From positions 310,001-374,000 of the forward strand of contig NZ_VULZ01000001.1 in the NCBI RefSeq assembly GCF_009696445.1: a stretch of DNA of 64,000 nt. The letters are read 5' to 3'. The notes below the pieces were generated by a model. The model worked only from the letters and a program-made list of their open reading frames with translations. It had not been told where the DNA came from and did no database searches. The translations under genes and the position numbers were made by a program. Positions 27,700 through 36,210 of the stretch are shown piece by piece (the first letter of the stretch is position 1; the number at the start of each line of letters is the position of its first letter). Origin of the DNA: Porcincola intestinalis (GTDB lineage: Bacteria > Bacillota > Clostridia > Lachnospirales > Lachnospiraceae).

Positions 27700-30600
27700 A
27701 CCATAAGCAGATCTGTTTTCTGCTCAAAGAGACCGGTCACAGATTGAGAAATTAATTCACAGCTTTTTAATCCTGTGATCTTCTTATTAATCAAAGATTT
27801 TCCAGAATGCTTTGATTCACCAATCAGGGTTAAATCTGCTTCATTAACTCTACCTGATAACTTCATAATTTCCTGAAGAACGTCTACTTGCTGATCCAGC
27901 AAAAGTTTTTCAAATACATCCTGCCTTTTCTGCAATATCTCTCCAACCGGGTTAGGTCTTTTGCCAAAAATCCCGCTCGTATGCTTTTGCTTTAAGAACT
28001 CATAGAACCTGATATTATTTTCCCTTGTAATACCGATTTCGTCTCCATCGGTCTTTTTAGCAATTCTATTCGCATCCAATCGGATCTGTTCGTCCGTAAG
28101 ATTCAAATCAGCTACCTTTTTCATTTTCTTTGCGTATCGAATCATACGATTTCCCAGCTTTAATTCCTCTGCATTGACAACGGTCAGTCGATTTCCTGTT
28201 CTTCCACTCAGATAGCATTCAAACCCATTGATCCGCAGTTTGGAATAAGCTTTAATCCTGTTTATACAGATTCTTGGTTTTACTAAGCCAAGACTGTTTT
28301 CCACATATGTTAATAAGTCCTTATCATCTTTGATTTTGGGAGCAATGTAAACCGGCATTGCTTCGATGGTACGGATTCGCTTTCTTCTTACTTCATGCTC
28401 AACAAGGAAAAAGTAGGACGTAGCGATTTTCGTGACCCCGCCATACCGGTCAACATCTGAAAGCCTCTGATCCGATGTCTTTACCGGCAGATAGGATCCG
28501 TTTATCTTGCTCTTTTTAACCGTTTCCGCAGAATAAATCGTCTGTTTTGCGATACTTCCCTTTTCACAGTAGTTCATATATGTCACAAGTGGGGTCTGCT
28601 TCTCCATCACTGCTTTTACAGTTGTAATAGATTGATTTTTTTCAACATCCCATGCAAGAATTCCATTTCTTTCTACCGTATGCTCAAAGATCTTACCTGC
28701 TCCAAGGTTATAGCTGTATTTCTGAGCGTTCTGCCTCCATTCCTTCACAAAACTTGCCGGTGAAGATGTAAATTTCGTGTGATAAACATTTCCTACGACA
28801 ATATTCAGATAGGCATCACCAGCATGATGAAAGTCATTGACTTCCCGGCACTTATACAAGGAGAACTTATTCCGAAAATCCGATACATTTCCGGCCTTGG
28901 AATAGATTACCTTTGTTTCATCAGAAGGCATTAATTCCTCAAGAAGATGCGTAATCGTCTTTACAGCCTGACTGGTTTCTACAATCTGCCTGTTGATAAA
29001 CTCCGCACGCTCTGCATCAGTAAAGTCCGTAGATCTTGTAAGCCTCTGGAATTTTGTCGGAGTGATAAAATGGTTATCCAAAAGCATTTTCCAGTATGCA
29101 ATCTGCCTCTCGCGGATACTGTTCTCAATCGGGTAATGATCTTTCTTATGAGCATTCTCTGTTTTCTCCACAAGAACAAGATTATTGTCCAGGCTGTCAT
29201 CTTTTACAAAATGGCGAGGATAAATATGATCCAGATCGTATTTCGTATTATTCGTCAGAAGCTCATGGAGGTCGATCGGTTTTCCTGTATACATACTTCT
29301 GCCCTTTTGAGTACAGAACAAATACAACTTCTTGTTTCTAAAATCAGCCTCTGAGAACTTGGCCAGTTCTTTGCTCCATTCAAAGTTTTCATCTTGAATG
29401 TTCTTATAAAGATCTTCAAACTTCTTCTTTCTGCTGGTCGTACGTTTCTTCTCCCCATCACCTCGTGTCATTTCCACAAATACTCTCGATGGAGTATGTC
29501 CCATGACCTTTGTGATTTCTCGAAGGATTAAAATTGTTTGCCAAACCATCCGTTTGACCGGTGCCGAGAGATATCTTCCCTCCAGATCCTCCGGCTCGAT
29601 TGACATCAGATCTTTTTGAATATCGTTATCAAGAGACTCTAATTCTTTAGGGAAAGTAAAATCCGATGATAGTAACTCCATCAGATTATAGGAATCTTCT
29701 TCCATCCAGCGAAGAATGGATTTTACCTCTCCAGTATGAGTATTTGCACCTTCCATATGCAGAAAAGCTGATGATAGACGTCCCCATTCAGAAAATTTCA
29801 TTCCAAGCACACGATTTAATGCTTCTTCCGATAACTGCTCTGTTGAATAATACTCACGGATCTTTTCGCGCAGGAAGTTCTTAGAATCAGCATATACCGT
29901 AGACCAACGGATAATGTCCTCTGCCATCTGTTCCTGAGAATAAGTCAGCTTATCCGTTTTCAATACCTCGCAAAAATGATGATATGTAGCTAACGAATTT
30001 TGAAATTTTTCATCCGCCATGCCAGAGATAACAACATCATCTGCTTTTGTTTTCCCATTTGATAGATTATGGGACACAAGGAATCTTTGAAGTCCTTTCT
30101 TCGTTACTCTTCTTCCCTTCGCAAATAGTTCATCAAAGATGATCTTCTTTGCCTTTGCATCAGGTTTTCTTCCATCAATTTGTATATTGTTAAACTCATT
30201 CAATAGTGCAAACCGTTCATACATTAAAGACTGGCGTGGTAACACCTGTTCTCCACGAAGATAGGTGCAATGGCCAATCAAATGATTCATAAATTCTTCA
30301 GATGACTTCTTCTTGTCAATCTTCTGGTCAAAATTCCATGGATAAACACGACCGGGTTCTTTTCTTACAGACCATGCATGATTCTTTCCATCATTGTAAA
30401 CAGGGCCAACATAATAAGGTATCCGAAAAGAAAAAGTCATCATTATTTTTTCTTCCGGTGAAAATCCACTTTCATCTTTCACTGACAGAAATGGAAATTT
30501 GCTTTCCGCATTTTTCAGTATTGCCTTTAATTCAGCCTCATACACCTGATAAGGAATTACCCCATTATCGTTTGTTCTGATCTTGGGCAGAAAGGTTCCC

Positions 30601-31859
30601 TTCTCCATATCATCAAAAACCAAGCTGACTTCCGGGATATCTTTTACCGAATCAAGATCATTTTGTATGGTTTTATAAAGTTCTCCAATACTACTCTTCC
30701 CCTTTCTTCTAATCGCAGAACCATTCTTCGGTGTCTTATATTTGACAGACCCTACATACGCACTATAGTTTTTCAGCTTATCTTCCATCTTTCGGAACAT
30801 GGTATTGTATTTTTCCGGTGCGTATTTCTTATAAATCTTTTTCAGCGTTTTCAAATCTTCCTGGTGCTTATTGTAGATATCTACTCTCGCCTCAGAAATG
30901 TATCGATAACCTTTCATGATATTGGAAAGCAGTCCAAAATCATGGATTCTCTTAATTGCAAGTAAGACCTCATATTCTTCCGGCAGCAGAATTTCTTCGG
31001 CTTTCTGCATGGATTCTTCCAAATCCCCATCCTGGAAAGAGAAAGAGAACTTTCCCTCTTCTTCATCATATTCCCTTGGAAATGCAGCGCTTACTTTTCC
31101 TTTTCTTCCACACATCCACTTCAAAAATTCTTGCTGAGGTTTTTGCTTTTTGGTAATATCAAGCAGCTCTGAGAGCTTTTCACCCTTTTCCATCATGGAA
31201 TATGATTTGGATGACAGGATCTCCATCAAGTTCGACGACAGGTCCTCTTTCCACTCCGGTATCGAGATGTCGATCTGGCTCTCATCCTGACGAGCGTCTT
31301 TAGCCTCTTCGATGGCTTCCCATAAATCACGGTACAAAGGACTGAATTCTTGCATAGAGTCTGCATTCAGATTTGGATTCAAAAAATTGCCACGGTATTT
31401 ATAGATGCTATGAAGCCCCAGATACAGCAGTCGTATATCGTAAACATCTTTTGTTTCGATCAGATATTTTCTCAGATGATATACGGTTGGAAAGTGTTCA
31501 TAATACTCTCTGTCTGTATAATGATCATCTGCAAATAATGCATATGGCTGATGCTCTGTTTTATCTTCCTCAAAGAATTTACTATCCGCCAGGCGCTGTA
31601 AAAAAACCGGATCGACTTTGTTCAGCTCGTCAGAAAAGATCTCATTCAAGATTCCGATTCTTAGTTTACATCTTTGCAAACGTCTCCTGGCAGTTCGATG
31701 ACTTCTCCGATCTGCTGCCGTCTGCGCTTCCGGAAAGAGACGAACGCCCCACAGATCTTTTCCTTTTGCCCGGAGCAAATGATAACTTGGGTCTGTTACT
31801 GCAAACCCAACAGAGTTGGTTCCCATATCAAGTCCTACATAGTAATCTCCAGAATACAT
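27696..31859 (-). CDS. cas9: Cas9 effector nuclease, type II-A
   Basis: 1387 aa RNA-guided nuclease. RuvC-I is VGLDMGTNSVG (D11); the arginine-rich bridge helix is RRSHRTARRRLQRCKLRI (51-68); the recognition lobe follows. RuvC-II is RVFVEMTRG (E796), HNH is YDLDHIYPRH (D877, H878) with N902, and RuvC-III is HHAGDAYL (H1012, D1015). All catalytic residues are intact and the length is close to the well-studied II-A Cas9s, so cleavage competence is expected. AGAAAGGGGAC precedes the ATG. First gene of the cas9-cas1-cas2-csn2 operon, divergent from the tracrRNA. Confidence 0.97.
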   Translation of the reverse strand: MYSGDYYVGLDMGTNSVGFAVTDPSYHLLRAKGKDLWGVRLFPEAQTAADRRSHRTARRRLQRCKLRIGILNEIFSDELNKVDPVFLQRLADSKFFEEDKTEHQPYALFADDHYTDREYYEHFPTVYHLRKYLIETKDVYDIRLLYLGLHSIYKYRGNFLNPNLNADSMQEFSPLYRDLWEAIEEAKDARQDESQIDISIPEWKEDLSSNLMEILSSKSYSMMEKGEKLSELLDITKKQKPQQEFLKWMCGRKGKVSAAFPREYDEEEGKFSFSFQDGDLEESMQKAEEILLPEEYEVLLAIKRIHDFGLLSNIMKGYRYISEARVDIYNKHQEDLKTLKKIYKKYAPEKYNTMFRKMEDKLKNYSAYVGSVKYKTPKNGSAIRRKGKSSIGELYKTIQNDLDSVKDIPEVSLVFDDMEKGTFLPKIRTNDNGVIPYQVYEAELKAILKNAESKFPFLSVKDESGFSPEEKIMMTFSFRIPYYVGPVYNDGKNHAWSVRKEPGRVYPWNFDQKIDKKKSSEEFMNHLIGHCTYLRGEQVLPRQSLMYERFALLNEFNNIQIDGRKPDAKAKKIIFDELFAKGRRVTKKGLQRFLVSHNLSNGKTKADDVVISGMADEKFQNSLATYHHFCEVLKTDKLTYSQEQMAEDIIRWSTVYADSKNFLREKIREYYSTEQLSEEALNRVLGMKFSEWGRLSSAFLHMEGANTHTGEVKSILRWMEEDSYNLMELLSSDFTFPKELESLDNDIQKDLMSIEPEDLEGRYLSAPVKRMVWQTILILREITKVMGHTPSRVFVEMTRGDGEKKRTTSRKKKFEDLYKNIQDENFEWSKELAKFSEADFRNKKLYLFCTQKGRSMYTGKPIDLHELLTNNTKYDLDHIYPRHFVKDDSLDNNLVLVEKTENAHKKDHYPIENSIRERQIAYWKMLLDNHFITPTKFQRLTRSTDFTDAERAEFINRQIVETSQAVKTITHLLEELMPSDETKVIYSKAGNVSDFRNKFSLYKCREVNDFHHAGDAYLNIVVGNVYHTKFTSSPASFVKEWRQNAQKYSYNLGAGKIFEHTVERNGILAWDVEKNQSITTVKAVMEKQTPLVTYMNYCEKGSIAKQTIYSAETVKKSKINGSYLPVKTSDQRLSDVDRYGGVTKIATSYFFLVEHEVRRKRIRTIEAMPVYIAPKIKDDKDLLTYVENSLGLVKPRICINRIKAYSKLRINGFECYLSGRTGNRLTVVNAEELKLGNRMIRYAKKMKKVADLNLTDEQIRLDANRIAKKTDGDEIGITRENNIRFYEFLKQKHTSGIFGKRPNPVGEILQKRQDVFEKLLLDQQVDVLQEIMKLSGRVNEADLTLIGESKHSGKSLINKKITGLKSCELISQSVTGLFEQKTDLLMV

Positions 31860-31948
31860 TTTGTCCCCTTTCTATTCATCTAACCTACTTTTCCCCGCAA
31901 TTGCTTGTTATGTCAGAAAACAATATGACACCAAACAAAAATCATAAT

Positions 31949-31977
31949 TTGACAATCCATCAGATCCGTGCTATCTT
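31949..31977 (+). promoter_or_regulatory. Promoter of tracrRNA
   Basis: Consensus -35 TTGACA (31949-31954), a 17-base spacer and -10 TATCTT (31972-31977). Transcription would begin at about 31983-31985, exactly at the start of the anti-repeat. It lies between the divergent cas9 start and the tracrRNA. Confidence 0.8.
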
Positions 31978-31983
31978 TTAACC

Positions 31984-32084
31984 GAATTTACAAGGTGAGT
32001 TCAAATAAGGAATTATCCGAAATCACCAATGGTCCGCATCGAGCGGGTGGAAGGGTCGAACTTAAGTCTGACCCTTCTTTTTTA
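31984..32084 (+). ncRNA. tracrRNA
   Basis: Plus-strand anti-repeat CGAATTTACAAGGT (31983-31996) pairs perfectly with the crRNA repeat segment ACCTTGTAAATTCG. After a GAG/GA bulge, TTCAAAT pairs with the GTTTGA 5' end of the crRNA. Next come a small GGA/TCC nexus-like hairpin, a CCGC/GCGG hairpin (32032-32046) and a perfect 7-bp terminator stem AAGGGTC/GACCCTT (32051-32076) followed by CTTTTTT. The full arrangement matches type II tracrRNA, encoded opposite to the cas operon. Confidence 0.9.
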
Positions 32085-32136
32085 CAGTAAAAAGTGGCAG
32101 TCACCAGCACCATATCTTGCCTGACGCCGACATTTG

Positions 32137-32625
32137 TTAAGGTTTCAAAGCCGTGATGGGAACCACATACACTCCATCTGTTCTCCTGTATGCAGCGTTT
32201 GTCAGGCCACAAAGAACGCATAAGATTTTTGCAGGTTTTCCATCTTTTTCAGAAATGATTTCGCTTTGTATTTTCAAAAGGCCTTCCGCCGCTGCATCAA
32301 TCTGATTTGCACCGAGTTTTATTTCGAATCCACACCACTCGCCTGACGGCAATGATATCACTGCGTCTATCTCGCGATTATTATAATCCTGATAATGATA
32401 CAACTCCGCATCAAAAGACTCTGCATAAATTCTTAAATCTCGCTCACATAGAGCTTCGAAAAGGAAGCCCAAAGTATTCAGATCCTGCAGCAACCGGTCA
32501 GGTGTTGCACCAAGTAATGCCGCTGCGAGGGAAGGATCCGCAAGATGCCGTTTTTCTGCCTGTTTCACTCTGACAGAGGACCGCAGTCTACTTTCAAAAG
32601 GCTTCTGATTATCCACAATGAACAA
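32137..32625 (-). pseudogene. C-terminal fragment of a DUF4143 AAA ATPase
   Basis: 162-aa remnant with the endonuclease-like C-terminal domain of ATP-binding proteins of the DUF4143 family: LGFLFEALCERDLRIYAESF, YHYQDYNNREIDAVISLPSG and CGFEIKLGANQIDAAAEGLL. The P-loop ATPase half is absent; the frame upstream of 32625 is AT-rich junk. Such proteins are common accessory genes near mobile elements, with no agreed function. The PD-(D/E)XK-like residues (E-I-D...E-I-K) are kept, but no start with a ribosome site is visible. Confidence 0.75.
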
Positions 32626-32736
32626 ACGCGTTAGAACAGCAAGATAGCTGGCAACCGTTTCTACTCCTTATACATTTATATTATCCAAATTCGAGAGATT
32701 CGGCAATTTCAGTTCGATAGATTCGATTAAGAAGCT

Positions 32737-32802
32737 CTATAAATTTATTTCCCTGCCAAGCTCCTTAAGTCGATAATCATCCAATGCAAATCCCTTTTTC
32801 AT
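32737..32802 (-). pseudogene. RhuM-like fragment
   Basis: Short frame reading MKKGFALDDYRLKELGREIN then stop. It resembles the middle of virulence RhuM-family proteins, where a GFxLDDxRLK stretch follows the BRO-N-like domain. Only 21 codons survive. Listed to document decay between the Fic and DUF4143 fragments; identification is tentative. Confidence 0.4.
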
Positions 32803-32807
32803 ATATA

Positions 32808-33074
32808 TTAGTCTGAATTATTTGTCATGATGCGGTGATTGCGGCTGAAATCCGGTAAGGCAAACAATCTGCTCATCCTACCGTTGCCCTCATAAAATGG
32901 ATGGATACATAGAAAATCGCATATAAATGTCGGAATAAGAATCAGAGAATCGATCTTCTCATTTGCGATAGCCTGTTCATAGGCATTGCAGAGATTCTCT
33001 ATTGCGTCTGGGGGTATCGTAAGGAGCAGTCGGCGTGAATCTTGCGACCACTGTGCCATCCGGCTTTGTCTCAT
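32808..33074 (-). pseudogene. Fic-domain AMPylase fragment
   Basis: Contains the Fic active-site loop HPFYEGNGRMSRLFAL (HxFxEGNGR) preceded by AYEQAIANEKIDSLILIPTF, the usual Fic helix and strand. The protein stops 15 codons after the motif with an unrelated tail (FSRNHRIMTNNSD), and the N-terminal part is missing or shifted near 33075. Fic enzymes transfer AMP to target proteins, often as toxins. Here both ends are lost, so it is a relic. Confidence 0.75.
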
Positions 33075-33390
33075 TTATATCAGTTTTGGACATTATTAAA
33101 ATGTCCACCAAATGAGAAGCCTGCCCTTTTCAATAGATCTCGATGAAGCTGGAGTATTTCAGTACTCTGAATCTTGGCAATTTCAGCCAGACGATCCAGT
33201 TTTTCATCCATTTTTACCTATTGGGGGACGAAAAATCAATCAATTGGACAAAAAAAAGAAAACCGCAGCTCCCACCAAAGGAACCACGGGTATCCGGTAA
33301 CCCGACCGTAACCACAGACTTTCTCTGTGGATTTCCCGATAATTAACTCTCTATTGGAGGCTGGAAATGTACCAGAAATACACGGTAAAA

Positions 33391-33565
33391 ATTTCTGAGA
33401 TTGAGACGGGAATTACGAAGAAAACTATTTTCTAAAGAACAGAAGACCGCCATCACCGAGTTCGACGAGCGCATGGTCCGGAAACTCATCCGTCAGATCA
33501 CCATCTACCAGGATCGAGCTGTGATCGAATTCAAGTCTGGTCTGCAGATCACCATGAAAAAATAA
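33391..33565 (+). pseudogene. C-terminal remnant of a large serine recombinase
   Basis: Plus-strand frame reading RRKLFSKEQKTAITEFDE, then RMVRKLIRQITIYQDRAVIE and FKSGLQITMKK-stop. EFDE...LI..ITVY....EFKSG is the typical end of Tn/ICE serine recombinases. The catalytic and DNA-binding domains are gone. A good terminator follows directly. It suggests that an integrative element using a serine recombinase was once inserted here, upstream of the repeated att-like tails at 34.2 and 35.1 kb. Confidence 0.75.
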
Positions 33566-33568
33566 AAG

Positions 33569-33605
33569 AGCAGGTGCCCCGTATGGAGTGCCTGCTCAGT
33601 TTTTT
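33569..33605 (+). terminator. Rho-independent terminator after recombinase remnant
   Basis: Stem GAGCAGGTGC / GTGCCTGCTC (two G-U pairs), 8-base loop, then AGTTTTTTT. Placed 3 bases after the recombinase stop codon. Confidence 0.85.
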
Positions 33606-33623
33606 TAGACAAACTGGATTTTG

Positions 33624-34046
33624 TTAAATCCGATAGATCATATCTCCCGTGTTCCATATACGCATAATTCCAAAGATTGGATCATTCTTCCCTTGCCATA
33701 TCCAGCCCTGAAATGTTGTGTCATATCCAGAATATCCTTCCGTAATGATCTCAAAGACTGCATCAGAATATTTTGCGTTAAACTCAGCAAGAGATATCGA
33801 TTCCCCAGTGAAGGATTTCTCCCCATCATATCCGTACGGCCTGTTAAAGACCATGATGTCACATTCTTCTATATCAGCTTTGGTAAACTCAATGATTCCC
33901 TGATACCATTTTTCTTCAGCGCCAGCATATTGAAATATCCGATCTACCTTCAATAATAGACTCGTTTCATTAATTCCAATCTGAATTATCCGACTATCAT
34001 GTAAGCTGAAGGGAATATTACTTACCCTGTCTCTGATATAATCCAT
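33624..34046 (-). CDS. Uncharacterised protein, immunity-protein-like
   Basis: About 140 aa from ATG 34046 (MDYIRDRVSN), which has GGAGAGG upstream; ATG 34058 is an alternative. Not recognised with certainty. It is acidic, mixed alpha/beta, with aromatic-rich segments (KWYQGIIEFTKADIEECDIM, FQGWIWQGKNDPIFGIMRIW) typical of small immunity or SMI1-like proteins encoded as orphans. No signal peptide or membrane helix. It stands alone between a recombinase remnant and an att-like tail, so it is probably cargo from a lost element. Confidence 0.55.
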   Translation of the reverse strand: MDYIRDRVSNIPFSLHDSRIIQIGINETSLLLKVDRIFQYAGAEEKWYQGIIEFTKADIEECDIMVFNRPYGYDGEKSFTGESISLAEFNAKYSDAVFEIITEGYSGYDTTFQGWIWQGKNDPIFGIMRIWNTGDMIYRI

Positions 34047-34149
34047 GTGCCTCTCCATAAATCTTCCCCAACATCCATCCCCTACCCTACATCCCCTATG
34101 TGCCATTTTCTGACCAGATTTCGGGTACTCTTAATTTTTCTCGAAAACG

Positions 34150-34236
34150 CGAAACCTGCTGTTTATCAGCGGGTTTCAGCCCCGTCTTATTTTTTCTTCG
34201 ACATCAATACTACCGTCTCAACATGCCCCGAGACAG
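34150..34236 (-). repeat. att-like V-E-T-V coding tail, copy a, with hairpin
   Basis: Minus-strand frame GHVETVVLMSKKK-stop at 34187-34230, followed by an 11-bp hairpin (GAAACCTGCTG / CAGCGGGTTTC, 34150-34176). The tail resembles the end of rlmD/rumA-type 23S rRNA uracil methyltransferase genes, a known integration target; a serine-recombinase C-terminus is the other reading. The gene body is absent, replaced on the right by a sequence that recurs at copy b. Confidence 0.6.
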
Positions 34237-34370
34237 TAGAAAAAACAATCATACTGGTTCATGCTGTCTGGGAATTGGTCAAGGTAGGGACATGCTGTTC
34301 GGGAATTTGTCAGAAATATGATGCTCCATTACCTTCAATGATATCAGCGACATTGCAAAACACATTGAAC
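34187..34370. repeat. Direct repeat, copy 1 (tail plus 140-bp flank)
   Basis: The tail and the following bases up to CACATTGAAC (34370) recur at 35109-35294. Shared stretches include GCTGTCTGGGAATTGGTCAA and GATATCAGCGACATTGCAAA. The two copies bracket a 0.9-kb segment carrying the cysteine-rich gene, as expected for attL/attR of a small decayed insertion or a duplicated element end. Confidence 0.8.
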
Positions 34371-34385
34371 TGGAATTTGGCTTGC

Positions 34386-34709
34386 CTATTTTCTTAAAAT
34401 CTCATGTGGAGCTTCTATTTCATTTGCCAAGGTATGCTCTGTTAATTCTGACATCAATTTCAATTTTTTATTAATCAATGGTCGCATACAATTAGGAACA
34501 TGTTCCTGATGCGCTCTGTGGATTGCTACACATTCCTTACAGTTTCCGTGATAGCGACAGGCTTTCAGGCAAGGACAGTGATCTTTGTCTTTATACTCCT
34601 TACGAAATTCCGCTGCAAATTCTTCTTGCAGTCTCAGTCCCTCGACACGGTTTCCCTTATGAAATTCTACCATTGCATCCAGTTCTTTCTGGTTCCCTTC
34701 AATCTTCAT
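34386..34709 (-). CDS. Small cysteine-rich protein of unknown function
   Basis: 107 aa from ATG 34709 (MKIEGNQKELDAM) with GGAGG 12 bases upstream. A central cluster CPCLKACRYHGNCKECVAIH plus VPNCMRPL gives six cysteines and several histidines, suggesting a zinc or cluster site. Relatives in Clostridia are often labelled LPS biosynthesis protein without evidence. It is the only gene between direct-repeat copies at 34.2-34.4 and 35.1-35.3 kb, so it appears to be cargo. Confidence 0.65.
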   Translation of the reverse strand: MKIEGNQKELDAMVEFHKGNRVEGLRLQEEFAAEFRKEYKDKDHCPCLKACRYHGNCKECVAIHRAHQEHVPNCMRPLINKKLKLMSELTEHTLANEIEAPHEILRK

Positions 34710-34755
34710 GTTATTATAGCGCCTCCATTTCAACTATTCCTCATTTTCTGATAAA

Positions 34756-34811
34756 TTCTGATTTATATCTTGGTATACGTATCTTGTCTTCTTCCAAGTG
34801 GCTTTGAAATC
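34756..34811. repeat. 56-bp repeat, copy 1
   Basis: TTCTGATTTATATCTTGGTA...CTTCCAAGTGGCTTTGAAATC, also present with two mismatches at 37486-37541. CTTGG and CCAAG form an internal inverted repeat. It lies in a 590-bp non-coding stretch (34710-35301) that otherwise holds terminators and att-like tail b. Confidence 0.8.
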
Positions 34812-34891
34812 AGTAGCAATTATATCCATTTCTCATCAACACAATTTCGTTACTTAGTATATCATGTTTGGAATTCGTGAAAAACAGAAAA

Positions 34892-34961
34892 GCCGTCCCG
34901 ATAGTCCGAGACGGCAAAAAAGCGATGGGAGGCGTTGCAGATGATGATTCTGCATCGCCTT
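34892..34961 (+). terminator. Two tandem hairpins with T-run
   Basis: First hairpin GCCGTC...GACGGC (34892-34915) followed by A-rich sequence; second AGGCG..GCA...TGC..CGCCT (34931-34962) followed by TTTTTT. The second is a good plus-strand terminator; the first would work on the minus strand, where it is preceded by an A-run and followed by a T-run. No gene is directly upstream, so these look like element-end insulators. Confidence 0.55.
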
Positions 34962-35034
34962 TTTTCTATTCCTGCTCAAATAGCCTTCCCACAGCCACGC
35001 CCGACCAACTTTCACATTTTTTCTAAAAGAAAAA

Positions 35035-35152
35035 GCGACACCCGCCTCTCTTCTCAGAAAGACGGATGCCACAGAAATGGCTTAAACACGGGCTTTTTCG
35101 GCCCTCTTTCAATTTGTTCTTGTTAGCAGAGCCACTGTCTCGACGTGCCCCG
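35035..35152. repeat. 118-bp direct repeat, left border of cargo island, with tail b
   Basis: Matches 40291-40408 with three mismatches over 118 bp and diverges sharply on both sides. On the minus strand it contains the coding tail GHVETVALLTRTN-stop (35109-35152) and then a GGGC...GCCC terminator. The pair of repeats bounds the 5.3-kb radical-SAM and sirtuin island, as attL/attR or gene-duplication scars would. Confidence 0.85.
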
Positions 35153-35301
35153 AGACAGTGAGAAACATAATCACGTCGGTTCTTGCTGTCTGGGAATTGG
35201 TCAAGGTAGGAACATGCTGTTCGGGAATTTGTCAGAAATATGATGTTGCTCCATTACCTTCAATGATATCAGCGACATTGCAAAACACATTGAACAGGAA
35301 G

Positions 35302-36210
35302 TTAGCGATTTCTTTTTCCGGTATTCTCTGTCCCACGGATTTCCTCATGATAGAAATAATCTACGATCACCGGATGCCCCTGCAGGACTCTGCCATAAGG
35401 CATTTCATTATCCACAAAGGCACAATCATACTTCTTAGCCATTTCCTCAGCTTTTACTTCAAGTGCTTCAAAGTAGCTGCGGTTATGCTTGTTATAGATC
35501 TCGTCGTAAAGTGGTACCAGATCAGGATATTTTCCGGCGATATAATCCATAATTGTCTTTTTGAAACCGCCTCGAAGATTGAGATTTTCGAGCCAGAACA
35601 GATCGCACTGATCCTTTACCCGATCAAAGATTGCTTCAAAATCCGTGATACCGGGGAATACCGGGGATACGAAACAGACTGTACGGATACCTGCTTCATA
35701 TACCTGCTTCATAGCAGAGATACGGCGCTCAATGCTCGAAGCAGAGTCCATATCATTCTTGAAATTTTCATCCAGTGTGTTGATCGACCATGAAACGGTT
35801 ACACGTCCAAGCTTCTTCAGCAGATCAATATCCCGTACCACAAGATCCGACTTTGTGCAAATCAGAATATCTGCGTCACTGCCGATCAGCTGCTTCAGAA
35901 GTTTTCTGGTATTCCCGAATTGCTCCTCCTGTGGATTGTAGCCATCTGTCACAGAACCGATGACCACCCGCTGTCCGGCATATTTCTTCGGATTTTTAAT
36001 TTCCGGCCAATGCTTCACATCAAGGAAAGTGCCCCATTCCTCCTTGTGCCCGGTAAAGCGCTTCATAAAAGAAGCATAGCAATACTTGCAGGCATGTGTA
36101 CAGCCCACATAGGGATTGACCGAGTAACCGCCTACCGGCAGACTAGACTTAGTCATGATGTTCTTTGTTTCCACCTCACGAATGAGGATTCCATTTATTA
36201 CTTCTTCCAT
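35302..36210 (-). CDS. Radical SAM mobile pair protein A
   Basis: 302 aa radical SAM enzyme. The cluster motif is CTHACKYCYA (C37, C41, C44), followed by a partial TIM barrel (VVIGSVTDGYNPQEEQFGNT, LICTKSDLVVRDIDLLKKLG, TVSWSINTLDENF) resembling spore photoproduct lyase-like proteins. Its start overlaps the stop of protein B by 13 bases. Order MarR regulator, B, A matches the radical SAM mobile pair system described in genome annotation of Firmicutes. The chemistry is unknown. It sits inside an island bounded by 118-bp direct repeats. Confidence 0.88.
   Translation of the reverse strand: MEEVINGILIREVETKNIMTKSSLPVGGYSVNPYVGCTHACKYCYASFMKRFTGHKEEWGTFLDVKHWPEIKNPKKYAGQRVVIGSVTDGYNPQEEQFGNTRKLLKQLIGSDADILICTKSDLVVRDIDLLKKLGRVTVSWSINTLDENFKNDMDSASSIERRISAMKQVYEAGIRTVCFVSPVFPGITDFEAIFDRVKDQCDLFWLENLNLRGGFKKTIMDYIAGKYPDLVPLYDEIYNKHNRSYFEALEVKAEEMAKKYDCAFVDNEMPYGRVLQGHPVIVDYFYHEEIRGTENTGKRNR

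Noticed and set aside
27696-31859. Assignment of the Cas9 locus to subtype II-C
   Set aside because: A Csn2-family gene follows cas2 and the leader has the ATTTGAG anchor of II-A systems; Cas9 length also fits II-A.
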